Positions 11,008 to 27,481 are shown, counted from the first letter of the stretch. The stretch: 64,000 bases of DNA from an uncultured Pelagibacteraceae bacterium (GCA_902527215.1 CABZOF010000002.1:62001-126000); one strand, 5' to 3'. The notes: generated from the sequence alone by a model not told the origin. Made by a program: numbers and translations.

Positions 11008-11437
11008 TAATAATTTTTTTAAGTACTTTATCGAAACTTATAACATCATCAGACTCTGAACTTAAAAACGCATCATAAATTCTTTTTTTTTGAGCGGTAA
11101 AAACTTCCTCAAAAATTTTATTTCCTTCTTCTGTTAAATATACATGTTTAACTCTTGTATCTATCTCATCCCTTTTGAATTCTATTGCTTTAATCTCCAT
11201 CAAATCATTTAAAACTCTGTTTAAACTTTGCTTTGTTACTTTGAGTTTTCTTAGTAAAGTGGAAATTGTTATACCCTCATACAAAGATATTAAGTGAATT
11301 ACTTTATTATGGGCAGTTCCTAAAGAATGCTTGTCTAAAACTTTTTTAGCATCAGCGACAGTTTCTCTGTATCCATTGAATATTTTTTCAATATATTCTT
11401 TTAATTGATGATCTTTTAAGTACAAAAGTTTTTTCAT
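10994..11437 (-). CDS. MarR-family transcriptional regulator
   Basis: 147 aa wHTH: GITISTLLRKLKVTKQSLNRVLNDLMEIKAIEFKRDEIDTRVKHVYLTEEGNKIF. Confidence 0.88.
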   Translation of the reverse strand: MKKLLYLKDHQLKEYIEKIFNGYRETVADAKKVLDKHSLGTAHNKVIHLISLYEGITISTLLRKLKVTKQSLNRVLNDLMEIKAIEFKRDEIDTRVKHVYLTEEGNKIFEEVFTAQKKRIYDAFLSSESDDVISFDKVLKKIINEKL

Positions 11438-11451
11438 AATGGTAAGTTATA

Positions 11452-11480
11452 TTGACATATTATATATACAAAGATATTTT
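11452..11480 (+). promoter_or_regulatory. Candidate sigma70 promoter for ilvE (TTGACA - 17 bp - TATTTT) in the marR/ilvE divergent gap
   Basis: TTGACA at 11452-11457, 17-nt spacer, TATTTT at 11475-11480. Confidence 0.4.
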
Positions 11481-11497
11481 TTCGAAAAAAAAATCAA

Positions 11498-12379
11498 ATG
11501 ATACCGTTCGATAAAAGAGAGGGAAAAATCTGGTACAATGGTGATCTTGTCGAGTGGCAAGATGCTAAGCAGCATGTCATTAGTCATGGACTTCATTACG
11601 CAAGCTTAGTTTTTGAAGGCCTTAGAGTTTATGACGGTGAAATTTTCAAATTACAGGAACATACAGATAGATTATACCATTCTGCGAAAAGAATGGATAT
11701 TACAATCCCTTACTCAAAAGATGATATAAATAAAGCATGTAACCAAATAATAAAAATTCAAAATGTTCAGAACGGATATGTAAGACCTTTTGCTTGGAGG
11801 GGCAGTGAAATGATGGGGGTATCAGCTCAAAAAACAAAAATTAATGTTGCAGTCGCTACCTGGGAGTGGGGTGATTATTTTGATCCTAAGTTAAAAACTG
11901 AAGGGATTAAATTAAATATTTCAAACTGGCGAAGACCTGCTCCAAATACTATTCCCTGGGACAGTAAAGCAGCTGGGTTATACATGATTTGTACACTTTC
12001 AAAACACGAAGCAGAAAGACAAGGATACAGTGAGTCATTAATGTTGGATCACGAGGATAATGTAGCCGAGTCTACAAGTGCGAATATTTTTTTTAAAGAT
12101 AAAAATGGCGAACTTCATACTCCTATTCCGGACTCTTTCCTAAATGGAATTACAAGACAAACCGTAATTGAATTAGCAAAATCAAAAAATATTAAGGTAC
12201 ATGAGAGAAAAATTAAACCAGATGAATTATCAAGCTTTGAAGGATGTTTTCTAACTGGTACAGCTGCTGAAATAACACCGATATCACAAATCGCTGAAAA
12301 TAATTATAAAGTTTGTGATGTAATTTTAGACTTGTTAGACAGTTATGGAAAACTAGTTAGAAAAAAGAAAGCTGCTTAG
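11498..12379 (+). CDS. ilvE: Branched-chain amino acid aminotransferase
   Basis: HVISHGLHYASLVFEGLRVYDG, SANIFFKDKNG, FLNGITRQTVIELAKS, CFLTGTAAEITPI. Confidence 0.93.
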   Translation: MIPFDKREGKIWYNGDLVEWQDAKQHVISHGLHYASLVFEGLRVYDGEIFKLQEHTDRLYHSAKRMDITIPYSKDDINKACNQIIKIQNVQNGYVRPFAWRGSEMMGVSAQKTKINVAVATWEWGDYFDPKLKTEGIKLNISNWRRPAPNTIPWDSKAAGLYMICTLSKHEAERQGYSESLMLDHEDNVAESTSANIFFKDKNGELHTPIPDSFLNGITRQTVIELAKSKNIKVHERKIKPDELSSFEGCFLTGTAAEITPISQIAENNYKVCDVILDLLDSYGKLVRKKKAA

Positions 12380-12960
12380 TCCTTATTGTCCTCAGATATT
12401 GCATGGTCAATACCTTTTCTTAAATATTCATATCCTGTATATAAAGTTAGGAAAGCAGACAACCAAAGTAAAATAATTCCAATTGTTTGAGCATTATAGT
12501 CTTGAAAATTAATTATTTTATTTCCTGTTTCTCCAGTAAGTAAAATTGAAATTGAAAACATTTGAAGAAATGTTTTGACTTTGGCTAAACTTGAGACTGG
12601 AAGTTTAACACTTCCCTTAGCTAAAAATTCTCTTAAACCAGAAATTAGTATTTCTCTTGTAAGTATTATTATGGCAGCAATTACCTCATAATTTTTGATA
12701 GTCCCATCCATAACTAACAATATTAATGCAGTTGCTACAATTATTTTATCTGCTATTGGATCTAATAACTCACCAAGCTTAGACTCTTCTTTGAACATTC
12801 TTGCTAATAGTCCATCCAAGAAGTCAGTAAATGAAGCAATTAAAAATAAGGCGAATGGAATTACATCCCCGTAAAATCCTGGTAAATAAAATGTAAAAAC
12901 AAATATAGGAACGATAATAATTCTACCTATTGTTAGATAATTCGGAATTTTGATTTTCAT
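12376..12960 (-). CDS. pgsA: CDP-diacylglycerol-glycerol-3-phosphate 3-phosphatidyltransferase
   Basis: [18 protein letters not shown]-alcohol phosphotransferase motif [27 protein letters not shown]. Confidence 0.95.
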   Translation of the reverse strand: MKIKIPNYLTIGRIIIVPIFVFTFYLPGFYGDVIPFALFLIASFTDFLDGLLARMFKEESKLGELLDPIADKIIVATALILLVMDGTIKNYEVIAAIIILTREILISGLREFLAKGSVKLPVSSLAKVKTFLQMFSISILLTGETGNKIINFQDYNAQTIGIILLWLSAFLTLYTGYEYLRKGIDHAISEDNKD

Positions 12961-14792
12961 TCGTGAAAGAAATTATATATCTTTTTAGCTACTTTTTCCT
13001 CAACTCCTTCAACAGTCTTTATCTCATCTAAGCTAGCTGATTCAACAGCTCTCGCTGAACCGAAATGATTTAAAAGTGCTCTTTTTCTTATAGATCCAAT
13101 TCCATCAATTTGATCAAGTAAAGACTTACTAATACCCTTTTTCCTCTTAGCTCTATGAGCACTTATTGCAAATCTATGAGACTCGTCTCTCAATCTTTGT
13201 AAGAAAAAGAGAGTAGGGTCATTCTTTTCAAATTTAAATTCTTTACCATTATGAAAAAAAGTTTCATTTCCACTATTTCTATATTTACCTTTTGCAATTG
13301 CTATCATAGGAATATCATGCAGGCCTAATTCATTTAGTGTTTCTCTACCTACCGAGTATTGTCCTTTTCCTCCATCAATTATTACTAAGTCTGGCATAGT
13401 TAAATAATTATCTTTCTCTTGAACAGCCCTTTTAAATCTTCTGTTTAAAACCTCACGCATCATTCCATAATCATCTTGTTCATTCTTTTTAATCTTAATA
13501 TTAAATTTTCTATATCTTTTTTTTATAAAACCTTCCTCACTATATGTAATTAGTGCGCCTACACTATTAGTTCCTTGAATATGACTATTGTCATAAACTT
13601 CGACTAAATTAATATTATTTTCTAAATCAAATTTTTTAGAAACATTATCAAAAAGTTCCTTATTATTTTGACTCTCATAAATTTTTCTATTTAAACTATC
13701 TTTTGCATTTTTAAGTGCTTGATTTATAACTTTTAGTTTAGATCCTTTTTTTGCTACTGAAATATTTATTTCTTTATTCTCCTTTTGTGAAAGTGTTTTT
13801 TCAATTAAAACTTTTTCTCTAATATCCTCACTTAAAATTATTGAACTTGGTACACTTTTGTTTTCATAGAATTGTGATACAAAAGAATTAAGAATTTCTT
13901 TTATGTTATCATCTGGATCATGTTTTGGAAAAAAGGCTTGATTACCCCAGTTTTGTTTTGATCTGTAGAAAAAAACCTGTATGCAAGTTTTTCCAGACTC
14001 TTTGTAGCCAGCTATAACATCTGCTTCTACTAAATTCGCTTCATTAATTCTTTGTGATGACTGAATAATATTTAAAGACTTTATTCTATCTCTTAATATC
14101 GCAGCTTTTTCAAAATCCAAATCTTCACTAGCTTTTTCCATTTGGTTTGATAAATTTTTTTGAATTTTTCTTGATTTCCCAGATACAAATTCAATAGCGT
14201 TGTCTACAGATAGTTTATATTCATCCTTCTCTATATATCCAACACACGGCCCAGAACATCTCTTAATTTGATAAAGTATGCAAGGCCTTTCTCTTTTTTT
14301 AAATACTGTATCGTCACAAACTCTTAGTTGAAAAATTTTCTGGATCATTTTGATTGTCCAGTTTGCAGAACCAGCAGAGGCAAAAGGTCCAAAATAAAAG
14401 CCCTCTTTAGTTTTTTTTCCTCTATGACGTCTAATCTGAGGCCATTTATCTTCATTACCAATAAAAATGAATGGAAACGATTTATCATCTCGTAAAAGTA
14501 TATTGAATTTCGGTTTATATTTTTTTATTAAATTTGCCTCTAGGAGAAGTGCTTCACTCTCATTCGAAGTACTTGTGATTTCAATTTTCCTTGTTTGAGA
14601 TAGCATTCTCTCAGTTCTAATAATATGATTTTTCTCTGAAACATAACTCTTTAATCTGTTGGGTAAATTTTTTGCTTTACCAACATAAAGTATTACATTT
14701 TTTTCATTTAACATCCTGTATACACCAGGGAGTTTGGGTATTAGTGGTAGCTCTTTTTTAATTGCTTCTTTGCCTATATCAGAACTTATCAT
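12957..14792 (-). CDS. uvrC: Excinuclease ABC subunit C
   Basis: [29 protein letters not shown] (GIY-YIG), UVR motif, [12 protein letters not shown]-terminal HhH. Confidence 0.97.
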   Translation of the reverse strand: MISSDIGKEAIKKELPLIPKLPGVYRMLNEKNVILYVGKAKNLPNRLKSYVSEKNHIIRTERMLSQTRKIEITSTSNESEALLLEANLIKKYKPKFNILLRDDKSFPFIFIGNEDKWPQIRRHRGKKTKEGFYFGPFASAGSANWTIKMIQKIFQLRVCDDTVFKKRERPCILYQIKRCSGPCVGYIEKDEYKLSVDNAIEFVSGKSRKIQKNLSNQMEKASEDLDFEKAAILRDRIKSLNIIQSSQRINEANLVEADVIAGYKESGKTCIQVFFYRSKQNWGNQAFFPKHDPDDNIKEILNSFVSQFYENKSVPSSIILSEDIREKVLIEKTLSQKENKEINISVAKKGSKLKVINQALKNAKDSLNRKIYESQNNKELFDNVSKKFDLENNINLVEVYDNSHIQGTNSVGALITYSEEGFIKKRYRKFNIKIKKNEQDDYGMMREVLNRRFKRAVQEKDNYLTMPDLVIIDGGKGQYSVGRETLNELGLHDIPMIAIAKGKYRNSGNETFFHNGKEFKFEKNDPTLFFLQRLRDESHRFAISAHRAKRKKGISKSLLDQIDGIGSIRKRALLNHFGSARAVESASLDEIKTVEGVEEKVAKKIYNFFHE

Positions 14793-15204
14793 GACTTCTT
14801 TTTTTTGAAATTTGAATACCTACGGAAGAGCAATCTTTCATAATTTCTAATTTCTCAATTTGAAGGCTTATTTTATCAATTCTTTTATCTTTGAATAGCT
14901 CATCGAATACATCTTCTGCCAATGTTTCGAGAAAGTTATAGTGTTTATTTTTAACAAGTTTTTTTATTAATCTTACAATTTTTGAATAATTTACTATTGA
15001 TTTTATATCCCTATCATTTGAAGGTTTTTTATCTTCGTAGTTTACTTCTAAATTAAATTTAACTTTTTGGGGAGCCTCTTTTTCAAAATCAAAATATCCA
15101 AGTTTCAAATTTAAAATAAGTTCTTTAATAAGTACTTTTTTTTCGTAATTGAAAAGTTTTTTATTTTTATCGATTTTAACAATTTTTAAATTATTTCTTT
15201 TCAT
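14779..15204 (-). CDS. folB: Dihydroneopterin aldolase family protein
   Basis: [32 protein letters not shown]...[17 protein letters not shown]; FolB-like fold. Confidence 0.8.
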   Translation of the reverse strand: MKRNNLKIVKIDKNKKLFNYEKKVLIKELILNLKLGYFDFEKEAPQKVKFNLEVNYEDKKPSNDRDIKSIVNYSKIVRLIKKLVKNKHYNFLETLAEDVFDELFKDKRIDKISLQIEKLEIMKDCSSVGIQISKKRSHDKF

Positions 15205-16122
15205 ATTCTAGACTCTATATATTCTAATATAACTGGATTGTAATATTGAAAACAGGTTGCCTGATCCATACTATGTCCATCTTTAACTTTAAATTTATCT
15301 GATTTTTGTTTCCCTAATTTAAAACATTTTTTTTCCATCAATTGTGTAATCTTTAGATATCACGACTCTTTTCATACCATCAATTTGATCCAACCAATCA
15401 GAAGTCAATCCTTCAAAAGGGTCTTTTGGATGAGTAAAAGCCAATAATGGAACTTTTAAATTATTTAATATCTCATTATTATACTGTGCCCTTAATTCGT
15501 ATTGTGCAGGTTTCTTTTCTTTAAATTTTGCCAAACCTGCATCTACTCCTAATTTTGCTACCTTATACTTTTTGCTTAATCTATCAAAGCACGCTTGCAT
15601 ATAGGCTATTCCTCCTCCAGCTTTATCAGGATGTCTTGAAAAGAATAGTAGTGTTGTTAATCCACCGCAAGAATGTCCAGTAACAAATATTTGTTTTCTA
15701 GGAACACCAAGAGAAACAAGTTTTTCTATCAACTGTAAATTTTGTTCTACTCTTTTATCTAATTTTGACTTGCCCTCATATGGTTTTTTTGAAAACCACC
15801 ACTTTTTTCCCATGTCACCTGCAATTTTATGAGCACACAAATTATAAAGCATGATTTTTTTTCCATTTATTTCTTTATCTATTAATGAAACACGGTTTCT
15901 AATTTGGTCAATAGATGTACAAAAGTTTTGTTTTCCATCAAAATTACTTTGACCATGATTATTGATTAAAATTATCTTATTATCTGGATCTTCAATTGTA
16001 GATAATTTTGTTACTTTAAATTTCTTTGATAAAAATCCGTCTTTCTTAATATTATGACTGTCTGCTAATGACGATGATATTGTCAGAATAAATACTGATA
16101 AAAATAAACATAAACTTTTCAT
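15201..16122 (-). pseudogene. Secreted alpha/beta hydrolase with an apparent single-base frameshift at an A8 tract near the C-terminus (intact ORF ends at 15319; restored frame ends at 15201)
   Basis: Signal peptide [22 protein letters not shown]; nucleophile elbow GHSCGG; HPKDPFEG. Removing one A from the A8 tract gives ...[45 protein letters not shown], whose TGA overlaps the folB ATG. Real versus sequencing or assembly artefact is undetermined. Confidence 0.7.
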
Positions 16123-16855
16123 TCTTTCCCCCCCATTATATCTGGGGTTTGCCAATTTAAGCTTTGTCCACTATCAATAGCTAAGACTTGTCCTGTAATA
16201 GAAATATTTTTTATAAAAAAATCTACTGCATTGCATACTTGGTCAACATTTACTTGTCTTTTCAGGGGTGTAGCCATGTATTGTTTTTTAAAATGCTTTT
16301 CACTTTGTCTCTTATTTTTAATTGTAGGTCCAGGTGCAATTCCATTAACTCTTATATTTGGTGCTAAGCTCATTGCACTAGTCTTGGTTAAAGTATAAAG
16401 ACCTGTTTTACTGATAGTATAAGAAAAAAAGTATGGTGTTAGTTTAAATACTCTTTGATCAATTATATTAATAATATTGTTATTTTTTGCTCTAATATTT
16501 TTAGCAAATTCTTTTGATAGAAGAGCAGGTGTTCTTAAATTAGTTCTTAAGTGATACCCCCAACTATCAGTTGTAAAATTCTCTAATTTATCGTTTTCAA
16601 AAAGTGATGCATTATTTATCAGACAGTCAAAATATTTAAGTTTATTTTTTGCAAACTTAATAATTTTATTTACATCTTTTTCTATACTTAGATCCCCTTT
16701 GACTAAATAAACTTTTGTACCATTTTGCGATAGTTCTTTTTTAAGATTTTCTGCCTTTATTTTCGATTTATTGAAATGAACAACTATTTCAACCCCTTTG
16801 CCAGAAAGTTTTCTAGCTATAGCAGCTCCAATTCTTGTAGCTCCACCTGTAATAA

Positions 16856-16874
<19 letters not shown>
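16119..16874 (-). CDS. Short-chain dehydrogenase/reductase, pteridine-reductase/FolM-like
   Basis: [77 protein letters not shown]; two genes upstream of folB. Confidence 0.8.
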
Positions 16875-21265
<4,391 letters not shown>

Positions 21266-21277
21266 ATGGTGAATAAA

Positions 21278-21661
21278 CTATTTAGTTTTTTTCTTTTTTT
21301 CTAAACCAAATAATGGTGAATTTCTAAATCTTAAAACAAGTATTGCTATAGCAATTAAAACAATTGCTCCAGCTTCATATAGTAATACTTCTGGATTTAT
21401 TGATTTTCCCTGCAAAATAATAAATCTTGATAAGGCAGTTATCGCAATAAATAATGGTAAGGTAATTTGAATTGATTGACTTTCCCAAAATACTCTAACC
21501 ATAGCCAATACCTCTAAGTATAGAAAGAGTAGTAACAGATCAGCAAGTGTAACTTTTTGAATGGAAATCATTTGATAAACTTCTATACCAAATGCAATTA
21601 TTGTAGCTATAAGAATTATTACTAACGCCAATAATTGTATTTGTTTAACAATATTTTCCAT
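21278..21661 (-). CDS. PsiE-family membrane protein
   Basis: 127 aa, four hydrophobic segments; LLLLFLYLEVLAMVRVFWES and FIAITALSRFIIL resemble PsiE (DUF2495). Confidence 0.65.
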   Translation of the reverse strand: MENIVKQIQLLALVIILIATIIAFGIEVYQMISIQKVTLADLLLLFLYLEVLAMVRVFWESQSIQITLPLFIAITALSRFIILQGKSINPEVLLYEAGAIVLIAIAILVLRFRNSPLFGLEKKKKTK

Positions 21662-21685
21662 TTAACTCTTATAGATGATATTTAA

Positions 21686-22633
21686 CTAATTTGAAGCCAA
21701 ATATTTCTCAGCTTCTAATGCAGCCATACAGCCCATTCCTGCTGCTGTTACAGCTTGCCGATAAATTTTATCTTTAACATCTCCAGCAGCATAAACACCT
21801 GGAATATTTGTTTCTGTAGAATCACTTTTAGTAATTAAATATCCTGTGTTATCCATTTCTAATTGATCTTTAAACAGTGCGGTTGCAGGGTCGTGACCGA
21901 TAGCAATAAATAAACCATCAATTTTTAGCTCAGTAACTTTATTAGAATTAACATTTTTAATTTTTAAACCTTTTACATTTTTCGGTTCCTCATCTCCAAT
22001 CACTTCCTCAACAACCGAGTCCCAAATAATTTCAATTTTTTTGTTTTCCATTAATTTCTTTTGCAAAAGTTTTTCTGCTCTTAATTCATTTCTTCTGTGT
22101 ATTAATTGTACTTTTGAGGCAAATTTTGTAAGAAACATTGCCTCTTCAACTGCAGCATTACCACCTCCAACTACAGCTACTGTTTTATCTTTGAAAAAGA
22201 AACCATCACATGTAGCACATGCGGAAACTCCAAATCCTTTAAATTTTTCCTCAGAGTCAATATTTAACCATCGAGCTTGCGCACCAGTAGAAATTATAAT
22301 TGAGTCTGCGGTATATTTTTGTCCACCGTCTCCGATTGCTTCAAAAGGTTTAGATTTTAAATTTACAGACTGTATATGGTCTTCCACTAAATCAGTTCCC
22401 ACTGCTCTTGCTTGTTCTCTCATTTGTTCCATTAACCATGGTCCTTGTATCACATCAGCAAAACCTGGATAGTTTTCTACATCAGTTGTAATTGTTAATT
22501 GGCCACCTGGTTGCATACCTGCGACTAACATTGGTTTCAGCATAGCTCTTGCAGCATAAACTGCAGCTGTGTATCCCGCCGGGCCAGATCCAATTATTAA
22601 CACTTTTGTATGTTTAGTTGGTTTTTCACTCAT
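21686..22633 (-). CDS. trxB: Thioredoxin-disulfide reductase
   Basis: VLIIGSGPAGYTAAVYAARA, redox CATCDG, AGDVKDKIYRQAVTAAGMGCMAALEAE. Confidence 0.97.
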   Translation of the reverse strand: MSEKPTKHTKVLIIGSGPAGYTAAVYAARAMLKPMLVAGMQPGGQLTITTDVENYPGFADVIQGPWLMEQMREQARAVGTDLVEDHIQSVNLKSKPFEAIGDGGQKYTADSIIISTGAQARWLNIDSEEKFKGFGVSACATCDGFFFKDKTVAVVGGGNAAVEEAMFLTKFASKVQLIHRRNELRAEKLLQKKLMENKKIEIIWDSVVEEVIGDEEPKNVKGLKIKNVNSNKVTELKIDGLFIAIGHDPATALFKDQLEMDNTGYLITKSDSTETNIPGVYAAGDVKDKIYRQAVTAAGMGCMAALEAEKYLASN

Positions 22634-22653
22634 AGAGGTCTATATAGTTAATA

Positions 22654-23598
22654 ATGAGCAAATTAAAAGGTATTTTATTGACCGAGGGTATGCACGGTAT
22701 GTTGAGCCAGGTTGAAGGCTTAGCTAAAGCTTTGGATATCGATTTTACTCACCACAAGGTTGAACTAAATAATTTATGGAAGTTAATTCCATCAAAATTT
22801 ACGCCAATTTCTCAAAGTGTTTATAAAAAAATAAATCAATCAGATTACGACTTAATTATATCTTGTGGTCGAAAAAGTATAATTCCATCCATACATTTAA
22901 AAAGTATTTCAAATAAAAAAGTCTTTAATATTCATATCCAAGATCCAAAAATAAATTTTAATTATTTTGATTTTATAGTAGCACCAGAACATGATGAAAT
23001 TAATGGTTCAAATGTTATTACTACAAAAGGCTCTATCCATTATCTTACAGAAAGTGAAATATTTGAGAATAAAAATTATCTAAACTCTTTAATAAAAAAA
23101 GATGATAGAAAAATTTGGTGTTTAATAATGGGTGGACCTACAAAACACTACGATTATTCAACTAAAAATATGAAACATATTTTTTCAATTTTTTATAAAC
23201 TCTTAAAAAAACATGATTTTCAACTTGTTGTTATTCCATCAATGAGAACACCTTTAAATACTATTCATTATGCCAAAGAATTTTTTGGTGAAAATCATAC
23301 CATTATAATGAATGTAGATAAAAAAGCTTATTTATCAGCTCTAGCTATTTCTGAAAATATTATTGTTACTTGTGATTCCAGCTCAATGATTTCAGAGGCC
23401 GCATTGACTGGAAAACCTGTTTATATTGCAAATATTTTACCCAAAAAAAATGATATAAGATTTCAAAGATTTAGAAATTTATTTAGAGAATTAAATATAA
23501 CAAGAAATCTGGGGGAAGAAATTGAATCTTGGACTTACCAAAAACTTGATGAAACTAATAGAGTAGCAAAAATTATTAAAGAAAGAATAAGCAACTAA
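22654..23598 (+). CDS. Mitochondrial fission ELM1-like family protein (DUF1022)
   Basis: LTEGMHGMLSQVEGLAKALDIDFTHHKVEL, IQDPKINFNYFDFIVAPEHDEI, LIMGGPTKHYDY, VTCDSSSMISEAALTGKPVYI. Confidence 0.8.
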   Translation: MSKLKGILLTEGMHGMLSQVEGLAKALDIDFTHHKVELNNLWKLIPSKFTPISQSVYKKINQSDYDLIISCGRKSIIPSIHLKSISNKKVFNIHIQDPKINFNYFDFIVAPEHDEINGSNVITTKGSIHYLTESEIFENKNYLNSLIKKDDRKIWCLIMGGPTKHYDYSTKNMKHIFSIFYKLLKKHDFQLVVIPSMRTPLNTIHYAKEFFGENHTIIMNVDKKAYLSALAISENIIVTCDSSSMISEAALTGKPVYIANILPKKNDIRFQRFRNLFRELNITRNLGEEIESWTYQKLDETNRVAKIIKERISN

Positions 23599-24260
23599 TG
23601 TCATATTTAAACTCTATACTTAATGAATCAAAGAAATTTGATAGTCCATTTGTACATTGGGAATTAAATAAACCTCTTACTGATCAGCAAATAGACGAGA
23701 TAATAGGTGCTGATATATCTGATCCTTCAAAACATAATCTTAATTATGATGGTACTAGAGCTATAGACGGAGGAGAAGGAAAGTTTAGGGAAGGTATTTC
23801 AGATGGCGGGAAAGCTTTAAAATTTAGATGTTTTGTTACAAAGGAAAATTCTAATGAATTCCCAGGGCTTACCAATCTAATTAAAGAACTTCAAAATCAA
23901 AAAACATATCAAAAAATATCTGAATTAATTAATAAAGATCTATCAAATTCTTATGTAAGAGTTGAGGTAATTTGTGATCGAGAAGGTTTCTGGTTAAAAC
24001 CACATTGCGATATTAAAGAGAAACTTATGTCTTGCTTGCTATTTGTTAACAAGCATAATGAAAGTGAGGATTTAGGAACTGATTTTTATGACAGTGATTT
24101 GAAACTAATAAAAACATTGCCCTATAAAGACAATTATGGATATTTTTTTTCAAGTGGACCTGATACTTGGCATGGAATGGAAAAAAAAGAAATAATTAAA
24201 GAGAGAAGATGTTTGCAAGTAAATTATGTTACTTTTGAAACTGATTGGAAAGTTGATTAA
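23598..24260 (+). CDS. 2OG-Fe(II) oxygenase-like protein
   Basis: HCD...WHG...R plausible metal/2OG ligands ([45 protein letters not shown]); start overlaps the upstream stop (TAATG). Confidence 0.6.
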   Translation: MSYLNSILNESKKFDSPFVHWELNKPLTDQQIDEIIGADISDPSKHNLNYDGTRAIDGGEGKFREGISDGGKALKFRCFVTKENSNEFPGLTNLIKELQNQKTYQKISELINKDLSNSYVRVEVICDREGFWLKPHCDIKEKLMSCLLFVNKHNESEDLGTDFYDSDLKLIKTLPYKDNYGYFFSSGPDTWHGMEKKEIIKERRCLQVNYVTFETDWKVD

Positions 24261-27200
24261 TTTTCTTGAAGAGGTTTCACTCTAAGTTTTTTTGTCTTAA
24301 GAGAGTTTATAGCCTCTAAAAAAGAATAAGCAGTTGACATATTAGTACAATAAGGAATTTTGTTTGCCAAAGTTCCTCTTCTTAAAGCCAAGGCATCATT
24401 AATTCTACTTTCGCTATTTCCACCACCTGTATTTATAACTAAAGCAATTTTTTTTGAATTAAGGATATCTACTATATGGGGTTTGCCACTACTCACTTTG
24501 TTAATCTTTATACATTTCATTCCATTCTTTATTAAGATATCTGCTGTTCCTTTGGTAGCTGACAATGCAAATCCAAGTTTTACAAGTCTTTGAGCAACGC
24601 CAATAATCTCTTGTTTGTGGGTGTCTTTAACTGATAAAAAAGCTAAACCTTTGGTAGGTAATGAGTTTGCTGCAGCAATTTGACTTTTTGCAATTGCCAT
24701 TCCAAAATCATCATCAAATCCCATCACTTCACCTGTTGATTTCATCTCTGGTCCAAGTAATAAATCGCTATCTGGGAACTTGTTAAATGGAAATACAGCC
24801 TCTTTAACAGCAAATTTTTTATTCGTTTTATATTTTAACTTATATTTTGAAAGGTTTTCACCTGCCATTATTCTTGATGCAATTTTGGCTAACGGTATAC
24901 CATTAGCTTTCGATACAAATGGAACTGTTCTGCTTGCTCTTGGATTTACTTCAATAACAAATATTTCATCTTTCTTAATTGCAAATTGAATATTTAAAAG
25001 TCCTTTAACCTTTAATGCTAAAGCTAGTTTTCTTGTCTGAACTTTAATTTCTTTTAAAAGATTATCTTTGATGGAAACCGGAGGTAGGCAACAAGCTGAG
25101 TCCCCAGAATGTACTCCTGCTTCTTCTATATGCTGCATAATACCAGCAACATAAACATCTTTACCATCAGAGATAGCATCCACATCAACTTCCATTGCGT
25201 GATCTATAAATTTATCGATTAAAATAGGATTTTGTTCTGAAGCTTTAAAAGCCTCATTAATAAACTTTTTAAGCTGGCTTTTATCATGAACAATTTCCAT
25301 TGCTCTTCCACCTAAAACATATGAAGGTCTAACTACAACAGGTAGTCCTATTTTTTCACTTATTCTAATTGCTTGATCAAATTTATGAGCAATTCCACTT
25401 TCTGCTTGTTTTAAATTTAATTTAATTAGTAGATCTCTAAATCTATCTCTATCTTCTGCAAGATCAATGGAAGTATATTGAGTACCAAGTATTGGTAATT
25501 TGTTTTCATGTAAGAATTTTGCTAATTTAATAGGAGTTTGGCCTCCAAATTGAGCAATAACCCCTACAAGATTTCCCTTTGATTTTTCTTTTAGAATAAT
25601 ATTTTGAATGTATTCTTCAACCAATGGCTCAAAATAAAGTCTATCACTAGTGTCATAATCAGTTGAAACTGTTTCTGGGTTACAATTGACCATTATTGTT
25701 TCAAATCCAGCTTCTTTTAAAGAAAAGCTTGCCTGGCAACAACAATAATCAAACTCTATACCTTGACCAATTCTATTTGGACCTCCTCCAAGTATAATTA
25801 TTTTTTTCTTATTGCTCGGATCTGCTTCACACTCAGTATTTATTGAAAAACTTCTCTGGTATGTTGAATACATATATGGAGTAAAGGATTTAAATTCTGC
25901 GGCACAAGTATCCACTTTTTTAAATACTGGTAAAACTTTAAGCGCAACTCTTTTGGATCTTACAATTTTTTCATTAATACCAGTAATATCTGATAATTTT
26001 TTATCTGAAAAACCAATAGATTTTATTCTATTAAATTCATTATATGTTTTGGGAATACCTCTCTTCTTTATATTATTCTCCTCATCGACAAGATCCTTAA
26101 TTTGATTTAAGAACCAAGGATCAACCTTTGATAATTTGTAGATTTTATCTAACGAGATATTTTTTCTAAAAGCTTCAGCAATTAATATTAATCTATTTGG
26201 AATATTAATCTTTAAATTTTTTAAAATATCTTTTTTTGAATAATTAAAAATATTATCCAATCCAGAAAATCCAGTTTCTAAAGATACCAAGGCTTTTTGA
26301 AAAGATTCTTTGAAGTTTCTTCCAATTGCCATTGCTTCACCAACAGATCTCATTGAAGTTCCGAGCACTGCTTTAGTATCCGAAAATTTTTCAAATGTAA
26401 ATCTTGGTATTTTTGTAACAACATAATCAATTGTTGGTTCAAATGAAGCTGGGGTTACTTTTGTAATTTCATTTCTTAATTCATCTAAAGTATATCCCAC
26501 CGCAAGTTTGGCTGCTACTTTAGCAATTGGGAAGCCTGTTGCTTTTGATGCAAGAGCAGAGGATCTTGATACTCTTGGATTCATTTCTATTATAACCATT
26601 CTTCCATTTCTAGGATTTATCGCAAACTGAACATTTGATCCCCCTGTTTCAACTCCAATTTTTCTTAAACAGGCAATAGATGCATTTCTCATGACCTGGT
26701 ATTCTTTATCAGTCAAGGTTAATGCTGGAGCAACTGTGATAGAGTCCCCAGTATGGATTCCCATAGGATCCACATTCTCTATTGAACAAATTATTATACA
26801 GTTATCTTTTTTGTCTCTTACAACCTCCATTTCAAATTCTTTCCAACCTTCTAATGACTCTTCGATTAAAACCTGATTTTGAGGGGACTCGTTCATCCCA
26901 TTTTTTACAAGTTTAAAGAAATCTTTTTTGTTTTTAGCGATACCTCCTCCTAAACCACCTAAGGTAAAAGATGGTCTAATAATTGCCGGTAATCCTATCT
27001 CCTTTAAACATTTTGAAGCATCTTTAAAATGATTTATAATTCTTGATTTTGGCAGATCTAAACCAATGTCAGACATATTTTTTCTAAATTTTTTACGATC
27101 TTCAGCATTTTCAATTGCCTTGGACTTTGCACCTATCAATTCAATTTTGTATTTTTTAAGTAGTCCAGCTTTTTCAGCACTTATTGCTAAATTTAATGCA

Positions 27201-27481
27201 GTCTGCCCCCCCATAGTTGGTAAAATTGCATTAGGTTTTTCTTTTTTAATAACTTCTTCTAAGACAGGAATTGTAATGGGTTCAATATAGGTTTTATCAG
27301 CAACTCCAGGATCAGTCATAATAGTTGCAGGATTTGAATTTATTAAAACCACCTCAAAACCCTCATCTTTAAGAGCCTTGCAAGCTTGAGTACCCGAATA
27401 ATCAAATTCACATGCTTGTCCAATTATTATAGGGCCTGCTCCAATAACTAATATTTTTTTAATGTCTTTTCTTTTTGGCAT
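24257..27481 (-). CDS. carB: Carbamoyl-phosphate synthase large subunit
   Basis: [37 protein letters not shown]; two ATP-grasp halves plus MGS-like domain; 1074 aa. Confidence 0.98.
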   Translation of the reverse strand: MPKRKDIKKILVIGAGPIIIGQACEFDYSGTQACKALKDEGFEVVLINSNPATIMTDPGVADKTYIEPITIPVLEEVIKKEKPNAILPTMGGQTALNLAISAEKAGLLKKYKIELIGAKSKAIENAEDRKKFRKNMSDIGLDLPKSRIINHFKDASKCLKEIGLPAIIRPSFTLGGLGGGIAKNKKDFFKLVKNGMNESPQNQVLIEESLEGWKEFEMEVVRDKKDNCIIICSIENVDPMGIHTGDSITVAPALTLTDKEYQVMRNASIACLRKIGVETGGSNVQFAINPRNGRMVIIEMNPRVSRSSALASKATGFPIAKVAAKLAVGYTLDELRNEITKVTPASFEPTIDYVVTKIPRFTFEKFSDTKAVLGTSMRSVGEAMAIGRNFKESFQKALVSLETGFSGLDNIFNYSKKDILKNLKINIPNRLILIAEAFRKNISLDKIYKLSKVDPWFLNQIKDLVDEENNIKKRGIPKTYNEFNRIKSIGFSDKKLSDITGINEKIVRSKRVALKVLPVFKKVDTCAAEFKSFTPYMYSTYQRSFSINTECEADPSNKKKIIILGGGPNRIGQGIEFDYCCCQASFSLKEAGFETIMVNCNPETVSTDYDTSDRLYFEPLVEEYIQNIILKEKSKGNLVGVIAQFGGQTPIKLAKFLHENKLPILGTQYTSIDLAEDRDRFRDLLIKLNLKQAESGIAHKFDQAIRISEKIGLPVVVRPSYVLGGRAMEIVHDKSQLKKFINEAFKASEQNPILIDKFIDHAMEVDVDAISDGKDVYVAGIMQHIEEAGVHSGDSACCLPPVSIKDNLLKEIKVQTRKLALALKVKGLLNIQFAIKKDEIFVIEVNPRASRTVPFVSKANGIPLAKIASRIMAGENLSKYKLKYKTNKKFAVKEAVFPFNKFPDSDLLLGPEMKSTGEVMGFDDDFGMAIAKSQIAAANSLPTKGLAFLSVKDTHKQEIIGVAQRLVKLGFALSATKGTADILIKNGMKCIKINKVSSGKPHIVDILNSKKIALVINTGGGNSESRINDALALRRGTLANKIPYCTNMSTAYSFLEAINSLKTKKLRVKPLQEN

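Noticed and set aside
22041-22472. 143-aa plus-strand ORF
   Set aside because: Antisense to trxB, whose own frame has clear conserved motifs; no recognisable domain.
25812-26105. 97-aa plus-strand ORF (and other plus-strand ORFs within carB)
   Set aside because: Antisense shadow ORFs of the long carB frame.
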